From: a virus
Strand: one strand, 5' to 3'
Virus record (IMG/VR): IMGVR_UViG_3300022540_001027
Span: 1 to 40,868 of that record
DNA length: 40,868 nt
A model generated the notes under the pieces. The model was not told the origin of the DNA. It did not search any database and saw only the letters and a list, made by a program, of their open reading frames with translations. A program made the translations under genes and the position numbers. Numbering within the stretch: position 1 is the first letter of the stretch; each line of letters starts with the position of its first letter. This document shows positions 7,568-15,856 of the stretch, piece by piece.

Positions 7568-9084
7568 GAACAAAAAATAAAGCATTATATGATAAACTTG
7601 AAATTCAAGATCAAAAATATAATGAATTATTAAGCCAGTTTTCATTTTTAGAACGTCAATATTTTGATGGTGAAAAAGAAGCCGGTGAACTTGGACCCGC
7701 TGTTTCAATTTATCCTGATTATTATTCAGCCCGGGAGCGTGCATGGGAACTGCAACTAACAAATGATATTGCAAAACTTGTTATTAATAAGTGGGTTACA
7801 TGGCTGATAGGCAAAGGATTACGGTTTAATGCTACACCGCCAAAAGATGAATATTTAAGCCAAAATACAGACAGGAATAAATTAATAAAAGATATTGAAT
7901 TTCGGTTTAGAAATTATCTGACAAGCCGTTATTCTGATTATTCTCAGATGTTGGACTTTCATAAAACAGCAAAAAACGCAACATATAATGCAATAACAGG
8001 CGGTGATGTTCTGGCTGTTTTAAGAGTTAAAAATAAACAAGTCACCATTCAATTAATAGATGGTGCAGTTGTTTCTACACCATCAGGTTATGACGGGGAC
8101 AATGAAATTCTTGACGGTGTTGAATTTAATGAAAAAGGAAAACATGTTGCATATCATGTTTTAGATTCTGAACTTGAACATGTTCGAATTCCTGCTGTTC
8201 ATGGATCTAGCGGTTTAAAAATGGCTTTTTTAATTTACGGCTCTAAATTCCGTTTAAACGAAACAAGGGGAACACCTCTATTATTAGAAAATTTTGAAAA
8301 AATAAAAAATCTTGAAAGATATATTGATGCAACAGTTAAAAGTGCTGAAATTTCAAGTGAATTAGCATTTATAAATGAACATGATAATAGTTCAACAGGA
8401 GAAAATATTTTTAAGAATTCGGCATTAAAGGCGATTAAAACAAGTACAGTAGATTATTCATCAGAATTACCTTCACCTTCATGTTTTCAAAATAATTTAG
8501 CTAAATCAACAAAAGGTATTGTGTTAAACAACACTATAGGGGCAGAATTAAAAATGTTGAAACCGGACGGTGAGGCAACAATGCCTGATTTTTTAGAAGC
8601 AAATTTAAAATTGACTTTTGCAAGCGGCGGAATTCCTTATGAAGTTGCAATGTCTGTTTATAATTCAAATTATTCTGCTTCCAGAGCAGCAATAAAAGAT
8701 TGGGAACATAATTTGAATGTAAAAACAGAAGAAATCGCAAGCCAAATTTATAAACCGTTCTATGATTTATGGCTTTATAATGAAATTTTAACAGGACGGG
8801 TTTCTTATCCTGAATTATTAACAGCATACAGTATAAAAGACTATGTTATGTTATCGGCATTAACAAAAGCAACATTTACAGGGGTATCAGTTCCGAGTAT
8901 CGATCCGTTAAAAGAAGTTAAGGCTGTACGGTCTGCAATGGGTGATGAAATAACTCCGTTAATGACCGGTGAACAGGGCGCTGAAATTGTTTCACAAATG
9001 GATTTTACAGAAATTCAAGAAATTGTTAAACAGGAAAGATTAATATCAGTAAAACCGATAAAAAATACAGAAGATGAATTATAA
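7555..9084 (+). CDS. Portal protein, lambda gpB-like
   Basis: A 509-residue protein, close to lambda gpB (533). It would form the dodecameric ring for DNA entry and exit. The early stretch AWELQLTNDIAKLVINKWVT with WLIGKGLRF matches the portal pattern of N-terminal helix followed by VGxGL. The middle contains long helices and a wing-like region. It overlaps the gpW-like gene before it and the protease gene after it by about 11 bases, as expected for a coupled head operon. Confidence 0.9.
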   Translation: MFRIRTKNKALYDKLEIQDQKYNELLSQFSFLERQYFDGEKEAGELGPAVSIYPDYYSARERAWELQLTNDIAKLVINKWVTWLIGKGLRFNATPPKDEYLSQNTDRNKLIKDIEFRFRNYLTSRYSDYSQMLDFHKTAKNATYNAITGGDVLAVLRVKNKQVTIQLIDGAVVSTPSGYDGDNEILDGVEFNEKGKHVAYHVLDSELEHVRIPAVHGSSGLKMAFLIYGSKFRLNETRGTPLLLENFEKIKNLERYIDATVKSAEISSELAFINEHDNSSTGENIFKNSALKAIKTSTVDYSSELPSPSCFQNNLAKSTKGIVLNNTIGAELKMLKPDGEATMPDFLEANLKLTFASGGIPYEVAMSVYNSNYSASRAAIKDWEHNLNVKTEEIASQIYKPFYDLWLYNEILTGRVSYPELLTAYSIKDYVMLSALTKATFTGVSVPSIDPLKEVKAVRSAMGDEITPLMTGEQGAEIVSQMDFTEIQEIVKQERLISVKPIKNTEDEL

Positions 9085-10318
9085 ATTGGCAAAAGAAATA
9101 TATGGAATTCCTTGGTTTGTAGATCCTGTTTCTTTCATGCAACTTTCTAAGGCTTTGGAGGGTCAACAACAGGAAACTATTACGGTTGCTGAAAGTGAAA
9201 AAGCAAATTGTTTTAATGTTTTAACAAAAGCAAATGCTTATAATGCATTTAGTATTTCAAGAATGGAAGAAGTTCCGAAAGATTCTATTGCAATTTATTA
9301 TTTTGATTCCGTTATAACAAAAAATGGCGGCATGTCTCATTTCGGCACAAAAGAAATTGCTGCACAATTTACAAAAATGGAAGCCGATGATAATATTATC
9401 GGTCATTTATATCATATTGAAAGTGGCGGCGGTTCAGCAAATGCTGTAAAATATATAAGAGAGGTTGCCGCCAAATCTGTAAGAAAAAAACCTTTGGTTG
9501 TATATGCTGAGGACCTTATGGCAAGTGCTGCAATGTATATCGGTTCAGATGCTGATTATATTTTTGCAAAAAGTGATGATGCTTTAATCGGTTCAATCGG
9601 TACAATGGTTGCTTTTGAAGGACATAAAGCAGGAACAGAAGACAAAACAGGTAAAAGACATATTAGGATTTATTCAACTCAATCTTTTAATAAAAATAAA
9701 GAATATGAAGATGCTATAAATGATTTTAATTATGAACCTATTCAGAAAAAAATATTAGATCCGCATTCTGAAACGTTCATAAAAGACATGGAAGAAAATC
9801 GACCGAATATTAGAAAAGAAGAAAAAACCGGTGCAATATTCCATGCACATGAAGTTGTAGGTACATTAATTGATGAAATAGGATCTTTTGATGATGCAAT
9901 TGAAAAAATTACCGAATTACATAATAATAATAATAATCTTAATTCCAAAAACATGACAAATGAAGAATTAAAAAATCAACACCCTGTGTTGTTTGCTGAA
10001 ATTCATGGATTAGGAAAACAGGAAGGTATTGAAACGGAAAAGGCCCGTGTTGATACATGGAATGTTTTTTCTGAAATTGACAGCAAAAAAGTTAAAGCCG
10101 GAATTAATTCCGGCAAACCTATGAGTGAAGCTGAAAAGCTTGAATTTCTCATGCTTTCACAGAAAACGGATATGCAAAGAAGTTTAGAAGATGCAAGCAC
10201 TGGCGATGTAAATGCTGACCTTGAAACAGGAAAAATTAAACCAAAAACTAACATTGAAGAAAAAGCAGCAAATGTTGCTCTTGATGAATTGTTAGGTAAA
10301 AAAGAGGAGGAACAATAA
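9074..10318 (+). CDS. S49/SppA-like capsid protease with scaffold tail
   Basis: A 414-residue protein. Residues 70-290 have the ClpP/SppA fold pattern: HIESGGGSANAV at 114-125, then the nucleophile region MASAAMYIGS with serine 151, then DDALIGSIG at 168-176. An asparagine-rich linker (near 285-293) leads to a charged, helical C-terminal region (294-414) typical of scaffolds. This is the lambda gpC/Nu3 arrangement, in which the protease matures the prohead and removes scaffold. It lies between portal and decoration protein. Confidence 0.88.
   Translation: MNYKLAKEIYGIPWFVDPVSFMQLSKALEGQQQETITVAESEKANCFNVLTKANAYNAFSISRMEEVPKDSIAIYYFDSVITKNGGMSHFGTKEIAAQFTKMEADDNIIGHLYHIESGGGSANAVKYIREVAAKSVRKKPLVVYAEDLMASAAMYIGSDADYIFAKSDDALIGSIGTMVAFEGHKAGTEDKTGKRHIRIYSTQSFNKNKEYEDAINDFNYEPIQKKILDPHSETFIKDMEENRPNIRKEEKTGAIFHAHEVVGTLIDEIGSFDDAIEKITELHNNNNNLNSKNMTNEELKNQHPVLFAEIHGLGKQEGIETEKARVDTWNVFSEIDSKKVKAGINSGKPMSEAEKLEFLMLSQKTDMQRSLEDASTGDVNADLETGKIKPKTNIEEKAANVALDELLGKKEEEQ
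9953..10318 (+). CDS. Possible internal-start scaffold protein, Nu3-like
   Basis: An in-frame ATG at 9953 falls right after the Asn-rich linker of the protease gene and would give a 121-residue, highly charged product identical to its C-terminal region. Lambda makes Nu3 this way inside gene C. No clear ribosome site precedes the ATG, so use of this start is inferred from architecture only. Confidence 0.4.
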   Translation: MTNEELKNQHPVLFAEIHGLGKQEGIETEKARVDTWNVFSEIDSKKVKAGINSGKPMSEAEKLEFLMLSQKTDMQRSLEDASTGDVNADLETGKIKPKTNIEEKAANVALDELLGKKEEEQ

Positions 10319-10319
10319 A

Positions 10320-10760
10320 ATGGGAGCTGAAAATGTTTTAACAGATCAAAATCAAGCAATAACGAACTATGATTATAGTAAGTTATTCAAAACCAATTTT
10401 AAAACTGTTCAAATGACTTATACCAATGCTTCAGGCGGAACAATTGAGTTAGTTCCGGGAATGTTATTTGGTAGAGTATCAGCAGATTTAAAAGGTGCTA
10501 TTCTTAAAAGTGCATCAGTAGACGGTTCACAAATTCCTTTCGGAATTAATTTAACCCAAGCTACCGTTTTAAACGGCGCTTCAAAAACAATTCAAGTTGC
10601 TGTTACAGGAATGGCAGACAAAGCATTGATTGTTCTTGACGGTACTGACACACTTGACACGCTTATTACTAGCCGTACTATAGGGGACCGTATCCCGGCC
10701 GATACAGAAGGAATTACCCTTGAAGATTTTGAACAATTAGTTAATTTAGATAATCAATAA
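10320..10760 (+). CDS. Head decoration protein, lambda gpD-like
   Basis: A 146-residue, beta-rich, Gly/Ala/Thr-rich protein (LVPGMLFGRVSAD, IPFGINLTQATVL). Size, composition and position between the protease-scaffold and the major capsid protein match gpD-type trimers that stabilise the expanded head. AGGAGG lies 8-13 bases before the start (AAAGAGGAGGAACAATAAAATG), one of the few strong Shine-Dalgarno sites here, consistent with high expression. Confidence 0.75.
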   Translation: MGAENVLTDQNQAITNYDYSKLFKTNFKTVQMTYTNASGGTIELVPGMLFGRVSADLKGAILKSASVDGSQIPFGINLTQATVLNGASKTIQVAVTGMADKALIVLDGTDTLDTLITSRTIGDRIPADTEGITLEDFEQLVNLDNQ

Positions 10761-10764
10761 TATT

Positions 10765-11856
10765 ATGGGATATATACCGGCACAGAATGCCAGAATGGTA
10801 TTCACAACAGTTTTAGCAAACATATTTGAAGATTTTATTGAAGCACCTAGCTTTTTAAGATCTTTTGCTAAAGAAAAAGTTTACAGAACCAAAACGGTTC
10901 AATTACTTGCAAGGCGTTCAACAGAAAAGGTTGCTGTTGATATCATCAGAGGTGATAAAGGCAATTATAATAAAATGGACAGATTTACCGGAAAAGAATA
11001 TTTACCGCCTTATTATAAGGAATTAATCAGCATATCTGCTTTAGATATTTATGATATTCCTTTTTATTCAGGCGATAAATATAATACTGCACAAATTGAA
11101 GCTTTAGCAATGGAAGCTGCTCGCGGATTATCTGAAATTAAAAAGAAAGTTGACAGAGCAATTGAATTGCAGATGTCTCAAGTTTTTGAAACAGGTATTG
11201 TTTTAATTAAAAACGGTGATTCAATTGATTATAAAAGAGATTCGTCAATGATTGAAGTTTTAGCCGGTGGTGATTTATGGGATGCGGCTTCGGTTGATAT
11301 CATTAAATTCTTTGAAGATAAAGCTGCCTTATTAAGAAGTAAGGGAAAAGTTTCCGGTGGTGAAACAATTGATGTCGTTATGGGAATGGCAGCATGGCAA
11401 GCTTTTAGAAAAAATGCATATATTATTGACGGTGAAAATCTTTATGTTCAACAATTAGTTGATTTGAGCAAACCAAGGGTTAATTCAACAGGCGGTTCTT
11501 ATAAAGGAACATTAAAAGCCGGGGCATATAGTTTTGATATTTGGACATACGATGAAGTTTATGATAATGCAAGTGATGTTTCAACACGTTATTTCAACAC
11601 TAAATTTTGTGCATTAATTCCAAAATCATTTCAAGCAGAAATTAGTTTTGCTCAAGTTCCTAAATTACCTGATTTTATTATGCAAGATCCGAGATCGCGT
11701 AAAATAAGACAAAGTTTACGGAATAAAATGACAGGTTTTGACATTTTTGACAGTGTTAATGCAGAAGATGAAATTTACAATGTAGGAATTAAAGCTGCAC
11801 CATTAGCACAATTAATTTCAGTTGACAGAATCTATACTGCTCAAGTTTTAGCTTAA
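10765..11856 (+). CDS. Major capsid protein, lambda gpE-like
   Basis: A 363-residue protein (lambda gpE 341) that would form the icosahedral shell with an HK97 fold. Visible features are the N-terminal FLRSFAKEKVYRTKTVQL region, a long spine-like helix (AMEAARGLSEIKKKVDRAI) and the C-terminal DPRSRKIRQSLRN segment found in gpE-family capsids. It directly follows the decoration gene. Confidence 0.9.
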   Translation: MGYIPAQNARMVFTTVLANIFEDFIEAPSFLRSFAKEKVYRTKTVQLLARRSTEKVAVDIIRGDKGNYNKMDRFTGKEYLPPYYKELISISALDIYDIPFYSGDKYNTAQIEALAMEAARGLSEIKKKVDRAIELQMSQVFETGIVLIKNGDSIDYKRDSSMIEVLAGGDLWDAASVDIIKFFEDKAALLRSKGKVSGGETIDVVMGMAAWQAFRKNAYIIDGENLYVQQLVDLSKPRVNSTGGSYKGTLKAGAYSFDIWTYDEVYDNASDVSTRYFNTKFCALIPKSFQAEISFAQVPKLPDFIMQDPRSRKIRQSLRNKMTGFDIFDSVNAEDEIYNVGIKAAPLAQLISVDRIYTAQVLA

Positions 11857-11874
11857 TCTTTAAAATTTTAAATT

Positions 11875-12285
11875 ATGGCAAAGAATAAAACGGCTGCAGA
11901 ATTAGCTGCAGAAGAAGAAGCAAAAATTGCTGCTGAAATAAAAGCAGAAGAAGATGCTGAAAAAGCAAAAATTGAAGCCGATGAAAAAGCAAAATTAGCT
12001 GCCGAAACAAAGGCAAAAGAAGATGCTGAAAAGGCAAAAATTGCTGCTGAAATAAAATCAGAAGAAGATGCTGAAAAAGCAAAGGCAAAAGCCGCAAAAT
12101 CTGCTTCTGAATTATTAAAAGCTGAAAAGGATGCATTATCAAAGAAAAAATTTAAAGTTTGTGTCACCGGTTTTTTAGCATTTGGAAAAATGTTCAGAGC
12201 TAATGATAAGATAAGCGGAAAAGTTTATATTGATCATGTTTCAACATGGCTTAAGGAGGGCAAAATTAAAGAAGTTAAAAAGTAA
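11875..12285 (+). CDS. Ala/Lys/Glu-repeat protein, FI-like position
   Basis: A 136-residue protein. Residues 5-90 are repeats of EEDAEKAK and AAEIKAEE that would form an extended coiled coil; the repeats are also visible in the DNA, so copy number may vary. Residues 92-136 form a compact domain (FKVCVTGFLAFGKMFRA, then VSTWLKEGKI). Lambda gpFI likewise has a helical N-terminus and a small C-terminal domain and lies between E and FII, so this is its positional counterpart. FI assists terminase/prohead interaction in lambda; the same role here is inferred. Confidence 0.55.
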   Translation: MAKNKTAAELAAEEEAKIAAEIKAEEDAEKAKIEADEKAKLAAETKAKEDAEKAKIAAEIKSEEDAEKAKAKAAKSASELLKAEKDALSKKKFKVCVTGFLAFGKMFRANDKISGKVYIDHVSTWLKEGKIKEVKK

Positions 12286-12290
12286 ATTGG

Positions 12291-12629
12291 ATGAATGTAT
12301 TAGAAGATGCAAGAAAAGATGCAAAAATGATTGTTTCAAATGGTGGGGGATTTGAACTCCCCGCCGTATTTAGCGATCAAAACGGCAGAATCATTGAAAG
12401 TAAAGGTTTATTTATAAGAAGAACAGACACTTTAGATTTTGATGACGGAAGTCAAAAAAAAGCACCTTATTCAAGCATTACAACTGATATTGACATTTTT
12501 GAATTTACCGAAAAATATATTTCTTTAAAAGGTTGGATTGTAACAGTTGAAGGAAATGATTACGAAGTTATTCAATCAAATCCGAATAGAACATTAGGAA
12601 TTATTCAATGTGATTTAAAAGATGGCTAA
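12291..12629 (+). CDS. Head-tail joining protein, FII-like
   Basis: A 112-residue protein, mostly beta strands (FELPAVFSDQNGRII, then GWIVTVEGNDYEVIQ). This resembles the FII/head-completion family that presents the site for tail attachment. Its position after the FI-like gene and before a terminator-like protein is the standard order. Its end overlaps the next gene by 8 bases. Confidence 0.6.
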   Translation: MNVLEDARKDAKMIVSNGGGFELPAVFSDQNGRIIESKGLFIRRTDTLDFDDGSQKKAPYSSITTDIDIFEFTEKYISLKGWIVTVEGNDYEVIQSNPNRTLGIIQCDLKDG

Positions 12630-13185
12630 AATTGATTACAAAATAGAAGAAGATAATTTTTCAATAGTTTTGAAAAGAATTGCTGATATATTATTGGTTG
12701 AATTTTGTGAACAAGTAATAAAAGGAAATGACTTTTTACCGGAAGAAATTTATTACGATACAGATTATACACCCGATGAAGGTAATATTCCTTGGGTTGC
12801 TGTTAATTGGTTAAATTATACTAATTCAGTAGAAAACAGATCATCAAGTCAAAATAAAAATAGATATTTTATTGATGTTAAAGCTGTATCTTATGAAACG
12901 GTCAGAAAAATTATTTCTGTAATTCGAAAAATATTAAAATCTGAACAATATATTCTGTTAGATTTTCCTTACGGAATTGTTTCTGAAACAAGCATTTCAG
13001 AAGCCGGCGTTTCTTTTGAAACACATTTAAGAGACAGCCAAGGTGCAATTTCAGCAGGTTTAAATTTCGAATGTAATGTATTTGAATCGAATGATATTCC
13101 TGTTTCAACAGACCTGAACCAAACTACGTATGAATCAATCATTAATGAAAGTGATAAAAAATTAACATTAAAAAATATATACTAA
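12622..13185 (+). CDS. Tail terminator/neck protein
   Basis: A 187-residue protein with mixed alpha/beta pattern (helix at 10-32, then VAVNWLNYTNSVENR and RYFIDVKAVSYETVRKIISVI) like neck terminator families (LIC_12616/gpU type) that cap the tail tube and join it to the head. It lies just before the sheath and ends in the sheath start (TAATG overlap). Family assignment is by position and fold pattern. Confidence 0.5.
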   Translation: MAKIDYKIEEDNFSIVLKRIADILLVEFCEQVIKGNDFLPEEIYYDTDYTPDEGNIPWVAVNWLNYTNSVENRSSSQNKNRYFIDVKAVSYETVRKIISVIRKILKSEQYILLDFPYGIVSETSISEAGVSFETHLRDSQGAISAGLNFECNVFESNDIPVSTDLNQTTYESIINESDKKLTLKNIY

Positions 13186-14690
13186 TGACTAATATATCGA
13201 ATGCAGTAGCACAAGACAGAGTTTCCTCTGTTATTGGCTATGAAATAAAAAAAGGCTTGGCCGGTGTTACAGGTGGATATCTTCCACAACGTATTGCGGT
13301 CATTGCTGAAGCAAATACAGATAAACAGGTTGGCTTAAAAACAAAATTTGCATTTACAACAGCTGATGAGGTTGCTGTTGGATGTGGTTACGGCAGCCCG
13401 GCACATTTAGCCGCAAGAAGGTTAAGAGGTGTTTTAGATGTCGGAGGAATACCGACTTTAGTTTTTCCATTGCCTGAAAATGGTGCAGCTGTTGCACAAG
13501 CTGATTCTATTACAACAACCGGAGCTGCAACAAAATCAGCAACACAATTTGTAATTGTTGCAGGTTTATACATTCCGTTTACAGTTTTAAAATCTGAAAC
13601 CGGTGATGATATTTTAAATAAAATTAAAGATGCAATTAATGCTGTTTTAGAAACACCGATTATTGCAGATGCAGTTGCATTAAATGCACTACCGATTATT
13701 GCAAAATGGAAGGGATTAACATCTGCTGATATTGTAATTGAATTTGCAGGTGATGATATAGGTGTTAATTATACTATTGCAGAAGTTGCAGCGGGTGCCG
13801 GTGAAGTTCTTCCTACTGATGCAGTAGCGTTATTCGGAAGTGAGTGGAATACACAAGTTGTAAATTGTTTAGGTTCAACTTCAACTGTTTTAGATGCCTA
13901 TGAATTATTTAACGGTAATTCAACTGATAAAACAGGAAGATATAATGCCGAAGATTTTAAACCGTGTATTGTAACATCCGGAACAATTGAAGATGATAAA
14001 GATAATTTAATTGCAATTACAGATTCAAGAAAATTAGAACAAACAAATGTTGTAATCCCGGCACCTAAAAGTTTAAGTTTGCCGTTTGAAATTGCAGCGG
14101 TTGCGGTTGCTGTTTATGCACCAAGGGTTGAGATAGATCCAAAATCTGATATTTTGGATGCTGCATTAACCGGAATAACACCGCCGCAAGATTTAGAAGT
14201 CGGTGATTTAGACGTATATGATAACCGCGATTTAGTTGTTAAGGGCGGATGCTCAACTGTTGTTTTAAGAGACGGTGTATTTTATGTAAAAGATTTTATT
14301 ACGACTTATCACCCGGTAGGTGAAGAACCGCCACAATTCAGATGGGTAAGAAATTTAGCCGGTATTGATTTTAATATTGCATACAGAACTTTATATATTG
14401 ATGAAACATTTATTAAAGGGAAAACAATTCTTCCCGACAGTAATACATCAACAGACCCGAATGTGATAAAGCCAAAGGATGCAAAAGGTTTGATGATTAA
14501 TAAATTATTTGTACCTTTTGCAAATGACGGAATAATTGCTGATGCAAATTATTCTATTGAAAATTGTAAAGTTGGAATAAACGAATCAAATCCGGATAGA
14601 TTTGATTTTGAAAACCCATACAAAAGATCTGGTTTTGCTAGAATTATTAGCACAACTGCAATTGCAAACTTTTATTTAGGAGGAAATTAA
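13185..14690 (+). CDS. Contractile tail sheath protein, Mu L-like
   Basis: A 501-residue protein. The long alternating domain in the middle and the C-terminal block (FRWVRNLAGIDFNIAYRTLY, GLMINKLFVPFANDGI, RSGFARIISTTAIA) match the Mu gpL/sheath family, whose C-terminal part links subunits in the contractile mesh. It shows that the virion is a myovirus despite its lambda-like head. It lies between the tail terminator and the tube gene; a clean AGGAGG precedes the tube start at its end. Confidence 0.85.
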   Translation: MTNISNAVAQDRVSSVIGYEIKKGLAGVTGGYLPQRIAVIAEANTDKQVGLKTKFAFTTADEVAVGCGYGSPAHLAARRLRGVLDVGGIPTLVFPLPENGAAVAQADSITTTGAATKSATQFVIVAGLYIPFTVLKSETGDDILNKIKDAINAVLETPIIADAVALNALPIIAKWKGLTSADIVIEFAGDDIGVNYTIAEVAAGAGEVLPTDAVALFGSEWNTQVVNCLGSTSTVLDAYELFNGNSTDKTGRYNAEDFKPCIVTSGTIEDDKDNLIAITDSRKLEQTNVVIPAPKSLSLPFEIAAVAVAVYAPRVEIDPKSDILDAALTGITPPQDLEVGDLDVYDNRDLVVKGGCSTVVLRDGVFYVKDFITTYHPVGEEPPQFRWVRNLAGIDFNIAYRTLYIDETFIKGKTILPDSNTSTDPNVIKPKDAKGLMINKLFVPFANDGIIADANYSIENCKVGINESNPDRFDFENPYKRSGFARIISTTAIANFYLGGN

Positions 14691-14691
14691 T

Positions 14692-15096
14692 ATGAGCATT
14701 ATAGCAGGATATTTTACAGAAGTTAATTGCCAACATTCAATTGCCGGCAATCAAAAATTTGATTTAAAAAGCGGTGAAGATTCTGAACTTGACCGTGGCG
14801 GAAATAGAATTATAGATGATGACAACAATAGAACGGCGTCAGGTAAAATGATTGTTCAATATGAGAATAAACAACCGTATATTCAATTTACAAGTGTTGT
14901 TGACGGTGATATTGAAGATTATATTCAAAAGTTAATTAATAATTCTACGGAAGAAATTCCTAACTGGACTTTATCACATATTTCAGGCGATATTTATACC
15001 GGGAACGGTTATATTGTTGGTGATGTAAAACCAAACAGAAATGCCGGAACCGTGCAACTGAAAGTTGCTTTTGAAGATGAATTATTAAAAATCTAA
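14692..15096 (+). CDS. Tail tube protein
   Basis: A 134-residue beta-rich protein (DGDIEDYIQKLINNS, NGYIVGDVKPNRNAGTV) directly behind the sheath. Size, place and the AGGAGG before its ATG fit the inner tube protein of Mu-like tails (gpM/DUF3277-like). It would polymerise along the tape measure protein. Confidence 0.75.
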   Translation: MSIIAGYFTEVNCQHSIAGNQKFDLKSGEDSELDRGGNRIIDDDNNRTASGKMIVQYENKQPYIQFTSVVDGDIEDYIQKLINNSTEEIPNWTLSHISGDIYTGNGYIVGDVKPNRNAGTVQLKVAFEDELLKI

Positions 15097-15111
15097 TTAA
15101 AATTTAACAAA

Positions 15112-15636
15112 ATGTCAAAATCAAAAAAAGGTAGTGATGATTCAGTTGTTATCGATGAATCTTTTGAAGATGTACAATTTTCAGAAAATCAAGAAAAATT
15201 GGAAGAATTGTCTGATAAGCAAAAAAAGATTGTTGAAGAAATATCAGACTGGTTAATTAAAAAAAGGAATTATAAAGAATATGATATCGATCCGGAATTT
15301 AAGGTTGATAAAATAATTCCTTTATTGAAATATGTTGAAAACAATGAAATTATTTTCAATGAAGAAAACATAATTCAGAATTTAAGATTTCCGATTGAAT
15401 TAAAAAACAGTAAAGAAGAAGTTGTAAGGGAAATAAAATCTTTAACTTATAGAGTAAGATACAGAGCTTTTGAATTAAATAATGCCACAAAAGGGATTAA
15501 TTTATCAAAAGAAATGAATTTATACATGGATGCACAAGTTGGGATGCTTACCGGAATTGCACGGTCCATAATCGGGAAATTATTTGATACTGATCATTCA
15601 ACTACAAGATTAATACAGAGCTTGTATTTTTTGTAA
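15112..15636 (+). CDS. Tail assembly chaperone, short form (G-like)
   Basis: A 174-residue acidic, helical protein between tube and tape measure, the standard position of the G chaperone that coats the tape measure during tail assembly. It ends at TAA 15634-15636, directly after a slippery heptamer. A Mu-like phage has the same pair in gp41/gp41'. Confidence 0.8.
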   Translation: MSKSKKGSDDSVVIDESFEDVQFSENQEKLEELSDKQKKIVEEISDWLIKKRNYKEYDIDPEFKVDKIIPLLKYVENNEIIFNEENIIQNLRFPIELKNSKEEVVREIKSLTYRVRYRAFELNNATKGINLSKEMNLYMDAQVGMLTGIARSIIGKLFDTDHSTTRLIQSLYFL

Positions 15637-15854
15637 TTGGTAAACTTTCGGAAACAGGAAAAACATTAACATATGACAAGGTTCAATTTATTAATGATGA
15701 AACAATAAATAATGCAATTAAAACGGTAGGTGTTGAGTTTAAATGGACACCGATGGTTTTAAGATCGCTGTATGTTGATGATACTGATTCCGAAGGTTTA
15801 TTTTTTTGGTATAATGAGATTTTAAGACAAGTAAAAATTAAAAACAATTCGTAA
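15112..15854 (+). CDS. Tail assembly chaperone, frameshifted long form (GT-like)
   Basis: The heptamer TTTTTTG at 15627-15633 reads T-TTT-TTG in the zero frame and is followed at once by TAA. A -1 slip continues into an open frame (VIGKLSETGKTLTYDKVQF onward) that has no start codon of its own and ends at TAA 15852-15854, three bases before the tape measure. The fused product would be 247 residues. This copies the lambda G/GT and Mu gp41 arrangement, so programmed frameshifting is the simplest reading. Confidence 0.85.
15627..15633 (+). promoter_or_regulatory. Slippery site for -1 frameshift
   Basis: TTTTTTG fits the X-XXY-YYZ rule in the chaperone reading frame and sits directly upstream of the zero-frame TAA. 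The -1 frame is open from 15594 to the stop at 15852. Confidence 0.82.
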
Positions 15855-15856
15855 TT

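Noticed and set aside
10003-10359. 118-residue minus-strand ORF in the protease/scaffold gene
   Set aside because: Antisense to a recognised gene with no start signals or coupling to neighbours.
11868-12167. Antisense ORFs opposite the Ala/Lys/Glu repeats
   Set aside because: The repetitive DNA keeps several frames open; the Phe/Ser/Ala-rich products are not protein-like and the plus frame fits the operon.
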